Assembly: GCF_009601685.2 (NCBI RefSeq)
Contig: NZ_CP045701.2
Span: forward strand, 4,402,001-4,466,000
Direction: 5' to 3'
Length of the DNA: 64,000 bases
Origin: Pseudomonas brassicacearum
Lineage (GTDB): Bacteria > Pseudomonadota > Gammaproteobacteria > Pseudomonadales > Pseudomonadaceae
Notes under the pieces: model-generated
Database searches by the model: none
What the model saw: only the letters and a program-made list of their open reading frames with translations
Told to the model about the DNA's origin: nothing
Translations under genes and position numbers: made by a program
Shown here: piece after piece, positions 1-6,474 of the stretch
Layout of the letters: each line of letters starts with the position of its first letter
Numbering within the stretch: the stretch's first letter is position 1

Positions 1-236
1 GTTTTGAAGCGCTCGGATTCTAAGCGCTTGAGCCAAAGACAGAAGCCGTTGCGCTCCCAGTACAAGATCTTCACGCGGTTGCGGGACTTGTTGAGAAAGA
101 CGAAAAGTATTGGATCGAATACCGCCACTTTTATATCCAGTTCGACCAACGCGGCGAGGCCGTCGATAGATTTTCGAAAGTCCACCGGCTTGGGGTAGAG
201 GTACACTTTTTCGACTTTGGCGTCGGGTCGCATCAT
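1..236 (-). CDS. tnpB: IS66-family TnpB (Orf2), cut by window edge
   Basis: The reverse strand reads MMRPDAKVEKVYLYPKPVDF, then RKSIDGLAALVELDIKVAVF and NKSRNRVKILYWERNGFCLW, the hallmark N-terminal half of IS66 TnpB (the PF05717-type accessory protein). IS66 elements need this protein for transposition although its biochemical role is unclear. The 3' end lies beyond base 1, so intactness cannot be judged. The reading frame upstream (about 240-300) may be the tail of TnpA, which normally overlaps TnpB, but no start is visible before the neighbouring integrase remnant, so the element is probably truncated on this side. Start taken at the first of two adjacent ATG codons. Confidence 0.85.
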   Translation of the reverse strand, partial: MMRPDAKVEKVYLYPKPVDFRKSIDGLAALVELDIKVAVFDPILFVFLNKSRNRVKILYWERNGFCLWLKRLESERFK

Positions 237-314
237 GGCGGGGCTGGCTCCAGAAAGAGATCGGGAGCGAAGCATCGGGGATCAAATGCGGGCTTGGAAT
301 GTGGGGGTCATGGA

Positions 315-638
315 TCACTTACTGACGATACGAGCGTATTGACGAGTAGATAGATGGTCTGAAGTATGCAGCCGGCTAGGAAACAGGCAGTCCTCGCTGC
401 GTAGCTGGGCCCGATGTATCCAGGCCGCGAGAGCAGACCGTGTTTGCTCAGTGATCTCAAACTGCACAGGCCGCTGCGTTTTCTGCTGCATCACCATGGC
501 TCATGATGATACGTGCTCGCCATGAGCGACATCGCGCACGCGGAGCTTGGTTAAGTCGCAGGCTCGAAGCTTACTGTCTATGGCCAGATCGAAAAGAGCC
601 AGATCTCGGGTTCTTTCCGCAATTTGAAGCCTTACTTG
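315..638 (-). pseudogene. Tyrosine recombinase/integrase remnant with in-frame stop
   Basis: Reading leftward, a continuous frame gives KQVRLQIAERTRDLALFDLA, IDSKLRACDLTKLRVRDVAH, then a TGA stop at 501-503, then AMVMQQKTQRPVQFEITEQT and the LFPSRLHTSDHLSTRQYAR segment. Both halves match a widespread short tyrosine-recombinase family in proteobacterial mobile DNA, where the stop position usually holds Arg. The N-terminus and the C-terminal catalytic box (HxxR...Y) are missing; the frame ends at 315 near the IS66 remnant. It is therefore dead twice: nonsense mutation and truncation at both ends. It marks an older mobile element at the same locus. Confidence 0.75.
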
Positions 639-639
639 T

Positions 640-980
640 TTACCCAAACTGTCGGAGCATTGAGCGGTGAGAGAAGATTTTTAGCACGCTTATACGTGAA
701 GTCTCAGCTCGAAAACCTCTGCGAAGATTCAGAATTTCAATCTCAGACGCGCACTTTACTGTCATGGAAATCAAGGCGGAATTTTTCAACAGAGCTCGCC
801 ATCTGTGACCAGTGGATATTATCCATCCACGCATTACAAATCACGAGCATCGTGAGGTTCTCTCAGCGGTGTAGTACGAGTCATATCATTAGCAAACTCA
901 ACACTGAACAGCAAAGTGCCGAGACACCTCGAATGTACCCGAGCCTATCCATTAAACTTCAGGGGTTTTGTATACATGGC
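640..980. other. Gene-free stretch with IS-end-like remnant
   Basis: No convincing gene. Bases about 735-815 resemble the right part of the 186-bp element at 2790-2975 (shared words such as atttcaatctca, cgcg.actttnctgt and ttttttcaacaga), but the copy is diverged and lacks a clear partner terminal repeat. The rest is AT-rich with nothing recognised. Confidence 0.4.
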
Positions 981-1622
981 CTACATATCAATGTACGCAG
1001 GAGGAGCATCTCCGTGCTTGATAGGTTGTTGTGCCCCAGGCAACCATATGCACAGGCGAGACCATATTTGATAGCAGCAGCAATATAGCGCCATTGCATC
1101 TTCATCTTCAGCTGCGCCAACACTGTCCAACTTTTTTTCCGCTGCGTGGCATGCGTCCTTTATCAAGTCTAGAATTATTTGCACGCTAGAATGATCAACA
1201 CCATGCTCGAAGTTGTTCTTCGCAATTGACATCACCTCAGCAAAAATATCGAGATATTCCTGTCGATCATCGGGAGCTGTTATGGTGGCATCATAACCCC
1301 ACCAGTGAATATCTTTCTGCGCCAATACACCGCCTAATAATCTAGCGGTCGAACACGCCCAGGCATAGACTTTGAAACCGGTCAACGCGCGCCCGTCATT
1401 TTCCACAACGGCCTCAACGCCATCGCTATCAATAATTGCCAAACGCGAGCCATGGCTCATCGAGAAAATAGCGCGCTTTTCTCCCAGTAACTGGTCATGA
1501 AGCCTATCTCGCAACGCATCGCAACCAAACAATTCTATATCAGTGTGTGCAGCTATCTTCTTTGCAACTGCAAGATTGGCTGCGGTTTGTCTATCGCTAT
1601 GAGTGACGAAAAAAATAGTCAT
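981..1622 (-). CDS. Small caspase/CHAT-like cysteine protease candidate
   Basis: 213 residues, family not recognised with certainty. Residues 51-58 (AIFSMSHG) followed by a hydrophobic strand ending in YAWACSTA (residues 86-93) place His57 after a beta strand and Cys90 after the next one. This is the usual spacing and context of the catalytic dyad in the caspase-haemoglobinase fold (CHAT, C11, C14 relatives). The N-terminal segment MTIFFVTH also looks like a core beta strand. The C-terminal 60 residues are Cys- and Trp-rich (YCCCYQIW) with no signal peptide or clear membrane helix. The ATG overlaps the stop of the upstream TOPRIM gene (ATGA), so the two are translationally coupled. Function as an abortive-infection effector protease is inference. 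Confidence 0.6.
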   Translation of the reverse strand: MTIFFVTHSDRQTAANLAVAKKIAAHTDIELFGCDALRDRLHDQLLGEKRAIFSMSHGSRLAIIDSDGVEAVVENDGRALTGFKVYAWACSTARLLGGVLAQKDIHWWGYDATITAPDDRQEYLDIFAEVMSIAKNNFEHGVDHSSVQIILDLIKDACHAAEKKLDSVGAAEDEDAMALYCCCYQIWSRLCIWLPGAQQPIKHGDAPPAYIDM

Positions 1623-2425
1623 TTTTTTGCCTTTCGCAGCGTAAAATCCCGAGCAACTCTAAGTAATTCAGTCACATACTGCTTTCCAATCTCTGTCCCC
1701 TCACCAATATTCCTGGCCAATTCAGCTGCACTATAAGTCTCGCCAGCAAGTGTTCGCCACGCTACAGCGTCCCCAGGGAGTTCACGTAGCAACGTAGAAA
1801 AAACGTCACGACTCACTGTGGATGACATGGAGTGATCGGGTAAGTCCGATGCCAGCTCCAAAACGTCACATATACCAGCAAGGAAATTTCTTAAAGAGGG
1901 AGATCTAGCCGCCGCCCTATGAATATCTAAATTCCGCAATACGTTATATCTATGAGGCGACTTCGTGATGCGTAACACTTGGCTTGCTAAATATTTCGGG
2001 TAAGGAATCGACTCTGGCAACGGCATGCGCTCGATGGTTCGTATTGCCGATTCATTCTTTGCGAGTGAACTAGCGATTTTATCATCCGCGAATAGCCAAG
2101 CTTCGATAGTAGGTACTGCACAAAAAACAGGTATCGAGGGATTGCCAAGTTGATGCTTCGCCTCTTCCCTAGAATCAAATACACTTGGTTCATCAGCGTC
2201 TATCAATGCTATGTATTTAGTACTTCCATCATTAGTCAAGTTCTTGATGGTTTTTGCTATGCGGTGTTTGCCATTGCAAACCACCATGGTTGGAGTAAGG
2301 TGAGGGTTCATGGCGTACAAGATATTTTCAACAATGGCTGCATCCGTAGCACCCTCTACAAATATTACCAGTTGTGAAAATTCCAGCGGTATGTTGTTGT
2401 TTTGAAGCATTAATGACTTTCGCAT
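1619..2425 (-). CDS. Stand-alone TOPRIM-domain protein (OLD-like nuclease candidate)
   Basis: 268 residues. The N-terminus carries LVIFVEGATDAAIVENIL (residues 19-36), with Glu24-Gly25 of TOPRIM motif I, and YIALIDADEP (71-80), with the Asp76-x-Asp78 metal pair of motif II; AVPTIEAWLFAD further on fits the TOPRIM of OLD, DUF4435 and DUF3226-type proteins. There is no ATPase domain, so it is not a full OLD or GajA nuclease. The C-terminal half (about 120-268) is helical and unassigned. AAGGAT lies five bases before the ATG. The next gene starts inside its stop codon. TOPRIM nucleases are recurrent defence effectors (PARIS AriB, Gabija GajA), which supports but does not prove a similar role. 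Composition is more AT-rich than the core genome. Confidence 0.7.
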   Translation of the reverse strand: MRKSLMLQNNNIPLEFSQLVIFVEGATDAAIVENILYAMNPHLTPTMVVCNGKHRIAKTIKNLTNDGSTKYIALIDADEPSVFDSREEAKHQLGNPSIPVFCAVPTIEAWLFADDKIASSLAKNESAIRTIERMPLPESIPYPKYLASQVLRITKSPHRYNVLRNLDIHRAAARSPSLRNFLAGICDVLELASDLPDHSMSSTVSRDVFSTLLRELPGDAVAWRTLAGETYSAAELARNIGEGTEIGKQYVTELLRVARDFTLRKAKK

Positions 2426-2789
2426 GATTCATCCTTAATTCTGTGCTGAACTATTTCGATTGTTGATGATTTCATCTGAAATCTGGCGAACTGATGCCTT
2501 TTTTACCAGCCCAAATCGCACTTCGATTGCTGTTTTCCTGGCCGGAGATTAAAAAACAACAAAAAACCGAACCCCGGATTTCGATGTGCCCAAGCCATGG
2601 TTTTGAGACTCGTCAACGAAAGAGAACTTTCTCTCCACTTTAATACTCCCCATCCCGAATGCGGCGGGCCCTACCGGTAGCACATCTTAGCTCATGCCAT
2701 AAAAAATCAGGACCTGAATGGGTGATATGCCACGATAAAAAAGGCAGCACGAAGGGTAGATCAATCTACTCCCCTTAGTGACCGCTTTT

Positions 2790-2975
2790 GGCCGATTCTG
2801 TTGAAAAAGTCGCTTCTTCCAGACTGCCCGGACACTGACCGCTGAAAACGCCTTTTTTACGCGCCGCTACGCGAAATCTGAGCCCGGAGTCTTCTGCTCA
2901 ACGCAAAGATTTCAATCTCAAACGCGTACTTTTCTGTTGTGGAAACCATGACCGACTTTTTCAACAGAATCGGCC
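2790..2975. mobile_element. 186-bp MITE-like element with 23-bp perfect inverted repeats
   Basis: Bases 2790-2812 (ggccgattctgttgaaaaag and three more) are the exact reverse complement of 2953-2975. The 140-bp interior has no coding capacity. The ends resemble IS5/IS1182-type termini seen in Pseudomonas, so it is probably a non-autonomous derivative. No target duplication is obvious. It lies in the 650-bp gap upstream of the TOPRIM gene; bases 2430-2789 otherwise show only the probable promoter region of that gene and nothing recognised. Confidence 0.65.
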
Positions 2976-3006
2976 GATTCCTGCCGGTCAAGACGCACCC
3001 GTGCGC

Positions 3007-3070
3007 TGGTCACGTCCGATGCAAATGGCTGGTCAAGTCGAATGCAAACAGGTGGTCAACTCAGTGCAAT
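3007..3070. repeat. Three IS21-like terminal direct repeats
   Basis: Near-copies of a 19-bp word start at 3007 (tggtcacgtccgatgcaaa), 3030 (tggtcaagtcgaatgcaaa) and 3053 (tggtcaactcagtgcaat), each 23 bp apart. Regularly spaced repeats of the type tggtcaan(6)gcaa are characteristic of IS21-family ends. No istA or istB is present, so this is a leftover end. It abuts the truncated toxin. Confidence 0.55.
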
Positions 3071-3076
3071 TACCCA

Positions 3077-3199
3077 GCTGGCTACCGGGTCTATTTCACC
3101 TTGCGCAGTGGAGTGGTCATCGTGCTACTGGCCGGTGGTGACAAGTCTTCACAGCGTGCTGATATCCGGCGAGCGAAGAAATCGGCAAAGGAGATTTGA
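3077..3199 (+). pseudogene. HigB/RelE-type toxin, C-terminal remnant
   Basis: The frame AGYRVYFTLRSGVVIVLLAG followed by GDKSSQRADIRRAKKSAKEI is the C-terminal third of a HigB-like RelE/ParE superfamily mRNA interferase; only about 40 of roughly 100 residues are left. The frame stays open upstream to 2939 but that part is IS-end sequence, not toxin. The stop (TGA at 3197-3199) lies two bases before the antitoxin ATG, the usual toxin-first HigBA order. The N-terminal part and presumably the promoter have been replaced by the IS21-like repeats, so no toxin activity is expected. Confidence 0.75.
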
Positions 3200-3201
3200 G
3201 C

Positions 3202-3510
3202 ATGAGCCAACACCTGACGACATTTGACATGGCGGCACTTCTCGATAGCGACGAAGCAATCAGCGAATACCTTTCTCAGGTGCTGGCTGATGGCGATAGC
3301 GAGGAGTTTCTCCGAGCGATTGGCTATGTGGCCAAGGCCCGCGGCATGGCGCAGATCGCTAAAGACTCTGGCATGGGGCGAGAAAGCTTGTACAAGGCGT
3401 TCGCACCCGGATCAAAGCCGAGATTTGATACCGTACTCAAGGTCATTCATGCGCTAGGCATTGATCTTCATGCGCAGCCTGGGCATGCAGCTAATCATTC
3501 ACCGGCCTGA
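3202..3510 (+). CDS. higA: HigA-family antitoxin (addiction module antidote)
   Basis: About 102 residues, with a helix-turn-helix of the GMAQIAKDSGMGRESLYKAF type followed by KPRFDTVLKVIHALGIDLHA, typical of the 'probable addiction module antidote' branch of HigA. AAAGGAG at 3187-3193 supports the ATG at 3202 over the TTG six bases earlier. HigA binds and neutralises HigB and represses its own operon; here the partner toxin is only a fragment, so the antitoxin is orphaned. It could still protect against related toxins or act as a regulator (inference). Confidence 0.85.
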   Translation: MSQHLTTFDMAALLDSDEAISEYLSQVLADGDSEEFLRAIGYVAKARGMAQIAKDSGMGRESLYKAFAPGSKPRFDTVLKVIHALGIDLHAQPGHAANHSPA

Positions 3511-3527
3511 CGAACGGATTAGACACC

Positions 3528-3593
3528 GGGACAAACCACGATTTTGAGTTCGCTTGTAAAATCGGCCCGTCTCATAATCGTAGTCTGCCCCCC
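3528..3593. repeat. Imperfect palindromic repeat, copy 1
   Basis: Left arm gggacaaaccacgatt and right arm aatcgtagtctgcccc flank a short core with cttgtaaaatcggccc. The same structure with better arms is at 4410-4472. Sequences of the form GGGGACAGACCACG commonly accompany REP-associated (Y1) transposase relics; that link is recall, not demonstrated here. Confidence 0.5.
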
Positions 3594-3608
3594 GTTTTCC
3601 TCTTATGA

Positions 3609-3632
3609 AACGGGCGGCTTATAAGTCGCCCG
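3609..3632. terminator. Hairpin terminator at 3' end of the small leftward gene
   Basis: acgggcggcttataagtcgcccgt forms a stem of about nine pairs seven bases past the stop codon of the leftward gene. T-rich flanks on both sides mean it could work in either direction and also close the HigA transcript. Confidence 0.55.
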
Positions 3633-3638
3633 TCTTCA

Positions 3639-3911
3639 TTATTCCGCCGCCTGCGCCCGCAATCGTCTTCCAATCACATCCATGACATCACAACCATCGC
3701 GTAACGATGTGGTCAGCAATTTGCAAAAATCAGTCAGCACCACCGTGTCTGAGCTGATGTCCGAGCGAAACGCGATATTTTCCAAGACTTGGGTCACCGT
3801 GCGGATGCGGTAATCGGCGGTTTCGAAAAGGACGTCCAGAGGCGCTTCGGTGTCGATGAGCAGGGTTGCGGGGATGCAGTCGATGCCGGTGATGGGCATG
3901 TATCGGGTCAT
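3639..3911 (-). CDS. Small conserved Pseudomonas protein, DUF3077-like
   Basis: About 90 residues (MTRYMPITGIDCIPATLLID onward). I recall similar short Pseudomonas proteins with an N-terminal ITGI.CIP segment, a helical middle (LDVLFETADYRIRTVTQVLE) and an RRL end; the DUF3077 label is tentative. No catalytic motif, signal peptide or membrane helix. An ATG at 3926 is possible, but AAGG eight bases before the ATG at 3911 favours the shorter form. A strongly structured element lies 60-140 bp upstream and may be its leader. Function unknown. Confidence 0.6.
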   Translation of the reverse strand: MTRYMPITGIDCIPATLLIDTEAPLDVLFETADYRIRTVTQVLENIAFRSDISSDTVVLTDFCKLLTTSLRDGCDVMDVIGRRLRAQAAE

Positions 3912-3971
3912 GAGCAGTACCTTCATTCAATTGATAAGGACTACCACTCAAACGTCGCCAAACGAATGGGG

Positions 3972-4049
3972 TGGCAGCTGTGCTCGGGTTGGCGAACCGG
4001 GAATGAAAGCGAACCGGCAGACTCGAAAGTCTCCCGCACACAGCTGCCA
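3972..4049 (-). ncRNA. Structured leader-like element upstream of the small gene
   Basis: Exact 11-bp arms tggcagctgtg (3972-3982) and cacagctgcca (4039-4049) enclose a second hairpin (gactcgaaagtc, about 4019-4030) and a direct repeat of gcgaaccgg. A three-element fold like this directly before a small Pseudomonas gene suggests a structured 5' leader. Class unknown. The remainder of 3927-4409 holds a second hairpin-rich segment (4060-4110) but no recognised gene. Confidence 0.4.
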
Positions 4050-4409
4050 TAAAGCAGTCTGCAACTGCAAAAAAGCCCCGCAGTGTAGCAGGAGCTTCTG
4101 CGCTTCATTCAGTCGAGTCGCCAAACCCGAATCGCCATCTCGGCGACAGAGGGACAATAAGCTGCGCACCTTGATGCTGCAATGCGCTGGCTTCCGAGGT
4201 TTGTGTAGGAATTTGCGTCAATGCCCCTCGCGACGCTCGTTTGAGTCGTCATAAGCCGCAGCGAAGGGGCGTAGGGGAAAGGAGACGGAAAAGAGGACAG
4301 TTTTTTCCCAAACCAGCCCAAAAAAAGACTTTCAGCGCGGCGAAATAAATCTGTCCCCTTTTTCGGCTAGCGAATCCATTCGATAAAAATTCTCAGCGCA
4401 GCGGAAACC

Positions 4410-4472
4410 GGGGACAGACCACGATTTGAGCTCACTTGTAATCGGCCCATCTAATAATCGTGGCCTGTCCCC
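4410..4472. repeat. Imperfect palindromic repeat, copy 2
   Basis: Arms ggggacagaccacgatt (4410-4426) and aatcgtggcctgtcccc (4456-4472) pair with one mismatch around cttgtaatcggccc, repeating the structure at 3528-3593. The two copies bracket the small leftward gene, as if that gene had moved or been captured between them. Confidence 0.5.
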
Positions 4473-4579
4473 GCTTTCCCCGCTGCGGTTGACTGGACTT
4501 GAGCCTGCATGAAGATCCTGCACAGTTGTCACTCCAGAATAAAAAGACCAGAATAAAGACCTATTCAGGAGTCATATCC

Positions 4580-4867
4580 ATGCAAAATATTCTGGCCGAT
4601 GTGGCCGTCAGCGTATCTGAACTCAAGAAGAACCCATCTTCCGTCTTGAGCGGCGCCAATGGCTTGCCTGTGGCCGTGCTGAACCACAACCGCGTTGTGG
4701 GCTATATGGTCCCCGCGAATGTTTATGAGGCGATGGTCGAGCGCCTGGACGAACTGGAACTCGTACACCTGGCCAAGGCACGGCTCGACGCCAACGAAAC
4801 ACCTGTTCGCGTATCTCTCGACGATCTGATTGGCGAGGCCGAAGCAGATATAGCCAACGGGCGTTGA
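4580..4867 (+). CDS. Phd/YefM-family antitoxin
   Basis: 95 residues. The N-terminus MQNILADVAVSVSELKKNPS, then SVLSGANGLPVAVLNHNRVVGYMVP and a helical C-terminus rich in acidic residues, matches Phd/YefM/StbD antitoxins: an N-terminal DNA-binding and dimer domain plus a C-terminal toxin-binding tail. CAGGAG at 4566-4571 supports the ATG at 4580. The toxin gene follows directly. The antitoxin would bind RelE and repress the operon. Confidence 0.85.
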   Translation: MQNILADVAVSVSELKKNPSSVLSGANGLPVAVLNHNRVVGYMVPANVYEAMVERLDELELVHLAKARLDANETPVRVSLDDLIGEAEADIANGR

Positions 4868-4879
4868 GTACGGAGTCGA

Positions 4880-5143
4880 GTGGGATCCGAAGCGTTGAAA
4901 GAACTGCGAAAGCTGGACGGTGCAATTCGTCTCCAGTTTCTCAAAAAGCTTCAGCAGCGGCAGACCGGCCCGCGAGTGCCAGGCGATGCGCTCCACGGCA
5001 TGAAGGATTGCTACAAGATCAAATTGCGCGGCGCCGGCTACCGACTTGTGTACCGCGTTGAGGATGAGCGAATTGTCATCTTGGTGCTAGCCGTCGGTAA
5101 GCGCGAGCGAAGCTCGGTGTACGAGCAGGCTGGGAACCGATAG
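4880..5143 (+). CDS. RelE-family toxin, probably N-terminally shortened
   Basis: The frame EALKELRKLDGAIRLQFLKK ... GAGYRLVYRVEDERIVILVL ... GKRERSSVY is a RelE mRNA interferase with the normal C-terminal core. The first beta strand (normally like Y.VEWDPKALKEL) is encoded just upstream as EYGVEWDPK but one frame away: the bases tggatccgaagcgttg lack one base around 4889. Either a single-base deletion has inactivated the toxin, or translation starts at GTG 4880 with GGAG four bases before it. The antitoxin lies 12 bp upstream. Confidence 0.7.
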   Translation: MGSEALKELRKLDGAIRLQFLKKLQQRQTGPRVPGDALHGMKDCYKIKLRGAGYRLVYRVEDERIVILVLAVGKRERSSVYEQAGNR

Positions 5144-5157
5144 ACGCGTACCGAAAA

Positions 5158-5177
5158 AGCCCGCGCATCAGCGGGCT
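5158..5177 (+). terminator. Hairpin after relE
   Basis: agcccgc...gcgggct stem 15 bases after the relE stop, preceded by an A run; no strong T run follows, so efficiency on the plus strand is uncertain. Confidence 0.45.
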
Positions 5178-5220
5178 ATCAGTGACTTCCACTATATAGG
5201 TTTCCCCAAACCCCAGACGC

Positions 5221-5251
5221 AAAAAAGGGCCAACCTCTCGGTTGACCCTTC
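5221..5251 (-). terminator. Original tRNA-Val terminator, left copy
   Basis: Reading leftward, gggtcaacc-gaga-ggttggccc then TTTTTT. The partner at the right end (47623-47647) has the same shape with compensating base changes, so this is the displaced chromosomal copy. Confidence 0.65.
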
Positions 5252-5328
5252 TAGACCGCCCAGCAGAGCGGATTTTGTTTGGTAGGCGCGATTGGACTCG
5301 AACCAACGACCCCCACCATGTCAAGGTG
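5246..5328. repeat. attL: 83-bp prophage end repeat
   Basis: Identical over 83 bases to 47643-47725. It contains the 3' 49 bases of tRNA-Val(GAC) (5280-5328, leftward) and the start of its downstream region. Identity breaks at 5329, where the tRNA would continue. This is the chromosomal 3' tRNA fragment displaced by integration. Confidence 0.92.
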
Positions 5329-5529
5329 ACCGTGAATCGAGTGTAACACTATGAAAATTAAAGGAAAACACCTGCACGACGCGTTAGAAAAAACAGCGTT
5401 ACCATCCTATAAGAATCAATAACTTAGCGTTGTATATTCCTACAGTGGTACCTCCCTCCCCCGGCGTCCTGCCGACCGAATACCCTTCCCAAACTGCTAC
5501 GCTGATTCCATTGCCCAAGGAGTCGTCAC

Positions 5530-5739
5530 ATGCCCAACTCGGACCTTCTCCCTTCCCTGCTATTCAAGATCCATGAAAACCAACTGGCCCTCGAAGCGGC
5601 CATCATGGAGCTGTCCAATTGGGTCGAACGGCACGGCTCCACCGACGTCGCTGACAACGTACGCGGCGCCCTGGACACCATCGACAAGAACGAGGAGTTC
5701 ATCAAGATGACGCTTGCGGTCCTGATGACACCTGAGTGA
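5530..5739 (+). CDS. Small conserved phage-end protein, function unknown
   Basis: 69 residues (MPNSDLLPSLLFKIHENQLA ...), mostly helical and acidic, no membrane segment. AAGGAG nine bases before the ATG. It is transcribed toward the phage interior from just inside attL, a typical place for lysogen-expressed accessory genes. The preceding 5329-5529 stretch holds the attL-proximal end and a 23-codon open frame at 5351 that I do not call. Confidence 0.6.
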   Translation: MPNSDLLPSLLFKIHENQLALEAAIMELSNWVERHGSTDVADNVRGALDTIDKNEEFIKMTLAVLMTPE

Positions 5740-5950
5740 CCTGCTCATGGTTATCAACCACAGGCTTTACATCGTCCAGCGCCACCCATGGTTGGATGTT
5801 TGCACCGAACAGGGTGCACGTTGGGGAATGAGGGAATTGCATTGATCTATCTACCTCTTGCTGCACTCCGCCGCAGCGCTTGCACCTGACGGTTCCATTC
5901 AAAATGGACCAGTTCTGATGCCAGGCAAGGATCTTATCCAGGGGCGTCAT
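5702..5950 (-). CDS. Small zinc-ribbon-like protein
   Basis: About 82 residues from MTPLDKILAWHQNWSILNGT. VRCKRCGGVQQ ... FPHSPTC gives a C-x2-C ... H-x4-C pattern that fits a small zinc-binding fold seen in Pseudomonas accessory proteins. Its 3' end overlaps the convergent gene at 5530-5739 by 38 bp. The ribosome-binding site is weak, and an upstream TTG/ATG start at 5980 remains possible. Function unknown. Confidence 0.5.
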   Translation of the reverse strand: MTPLDKILAWHQNWSILNGTVRCKRCGGVQQEVDRSMQFPHSPTCTLFGANIQPWVALDDVKPVVDNHEQVTQVSSGPQASS

Positions 5951-6164
5951 ACTGCTGATACCTGTACAAAATATGTACAAAACATACTAACCCCAAGTAT
6001 TTTTGCCTTCAAGACGAGGTTGAAGATGACAGCGGGTGGAGCCTCCAGCGCCGGGCTTTTCGTATGTGCCCGCCAATTTGGCGAGGTATTAATAAGACAT
6101 CATTTACACTCGGCTGTCAGGGTCTATGCTTATACTCCCTCCCCCCCTTCCTTCAGGTCACTGA

Positions 6165-6413
6165 ATGGACGTCCTAAGCAAGCTCGATCTTGAACGCCTT
6201 CTTTCTGATCGGCTTCCGCAGTGCATTGTCACGTGCTCGATTAACGAAGACGGATGCTTATCGATTAACGTGGCTGGCCCAGGCACAAACCAGTTCACGA
6301 TCTCACAGATAGAGCGCAGCCATTATCACGGAGAAGAGGGAATCCATAGACTTGTCCGCGAGATCCTGGAAGAGATGGTGATGTCACGACAAGCTACTCA
6401 TCTGCTCGGCTAG
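6165..6413 (+). CDS. Conserved Pseudomonas prophage protein, unknown function
   Basis: 82 residues: a short helix, a two-strand segment (IVTCSINEDGCLSINVAGPG), then FTISQIERSHYHGEEGIHRL and VREILEEMVMSR. Small Pseudomonas proteins of this pattern are familiar from prophage ends. No catalytic signature. A strong terminator follows 4 bases after the stop. Confidence 0.65.
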   Translation: MDVLSKLDLERLLSDRLPQCIVTCSINEDGCLSINVAGPGTNQFTISQIERSHYHGEEGIHRLVREILEEMVMSRQATHLLG

Positions 6414-6416
6414 TGT

Positions 6417-6438
6417 GCCCGGCCCAGCGCCGGGCTTT
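6417..6438 (+). terminator. Intrinsic terminator
   Basis: gcccggc...gccgggc stem followed by TTT just after the preceding rightward gene; it also faces the end of the leftward late operon. Confidence 0.65.
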
Positions 6439-6474
6439 CTATTATGTGCAACCAGGGTGCGGAGCTGATCAGGC

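Noticed and set aside
315..497. Functional small integrase starting at the internal ATG
   Set aside because: Lacks the catalytic HxxR and Tyr segment, and the upstream homologous frame is broken by TGA.
2939..3075. N-terminal extension of the HigB remnant
   Set aside because: The open frame there is encoded by MITE and IS21-end sequence, not toxin.
4109..4532. Leftward open frames over the hairpin-rich region upstream of the Phd antitoxin
   Set aside because: They consist of repeat and hairpin sequence with no ribosome-binding site or known relative.
5351..5422. 23-codon frame MKIKGKHLHDALEKTALPSY
   Set aside because: No ribosome-binding site, no known relative, right at the prophage edge; may be residue of an older junction.
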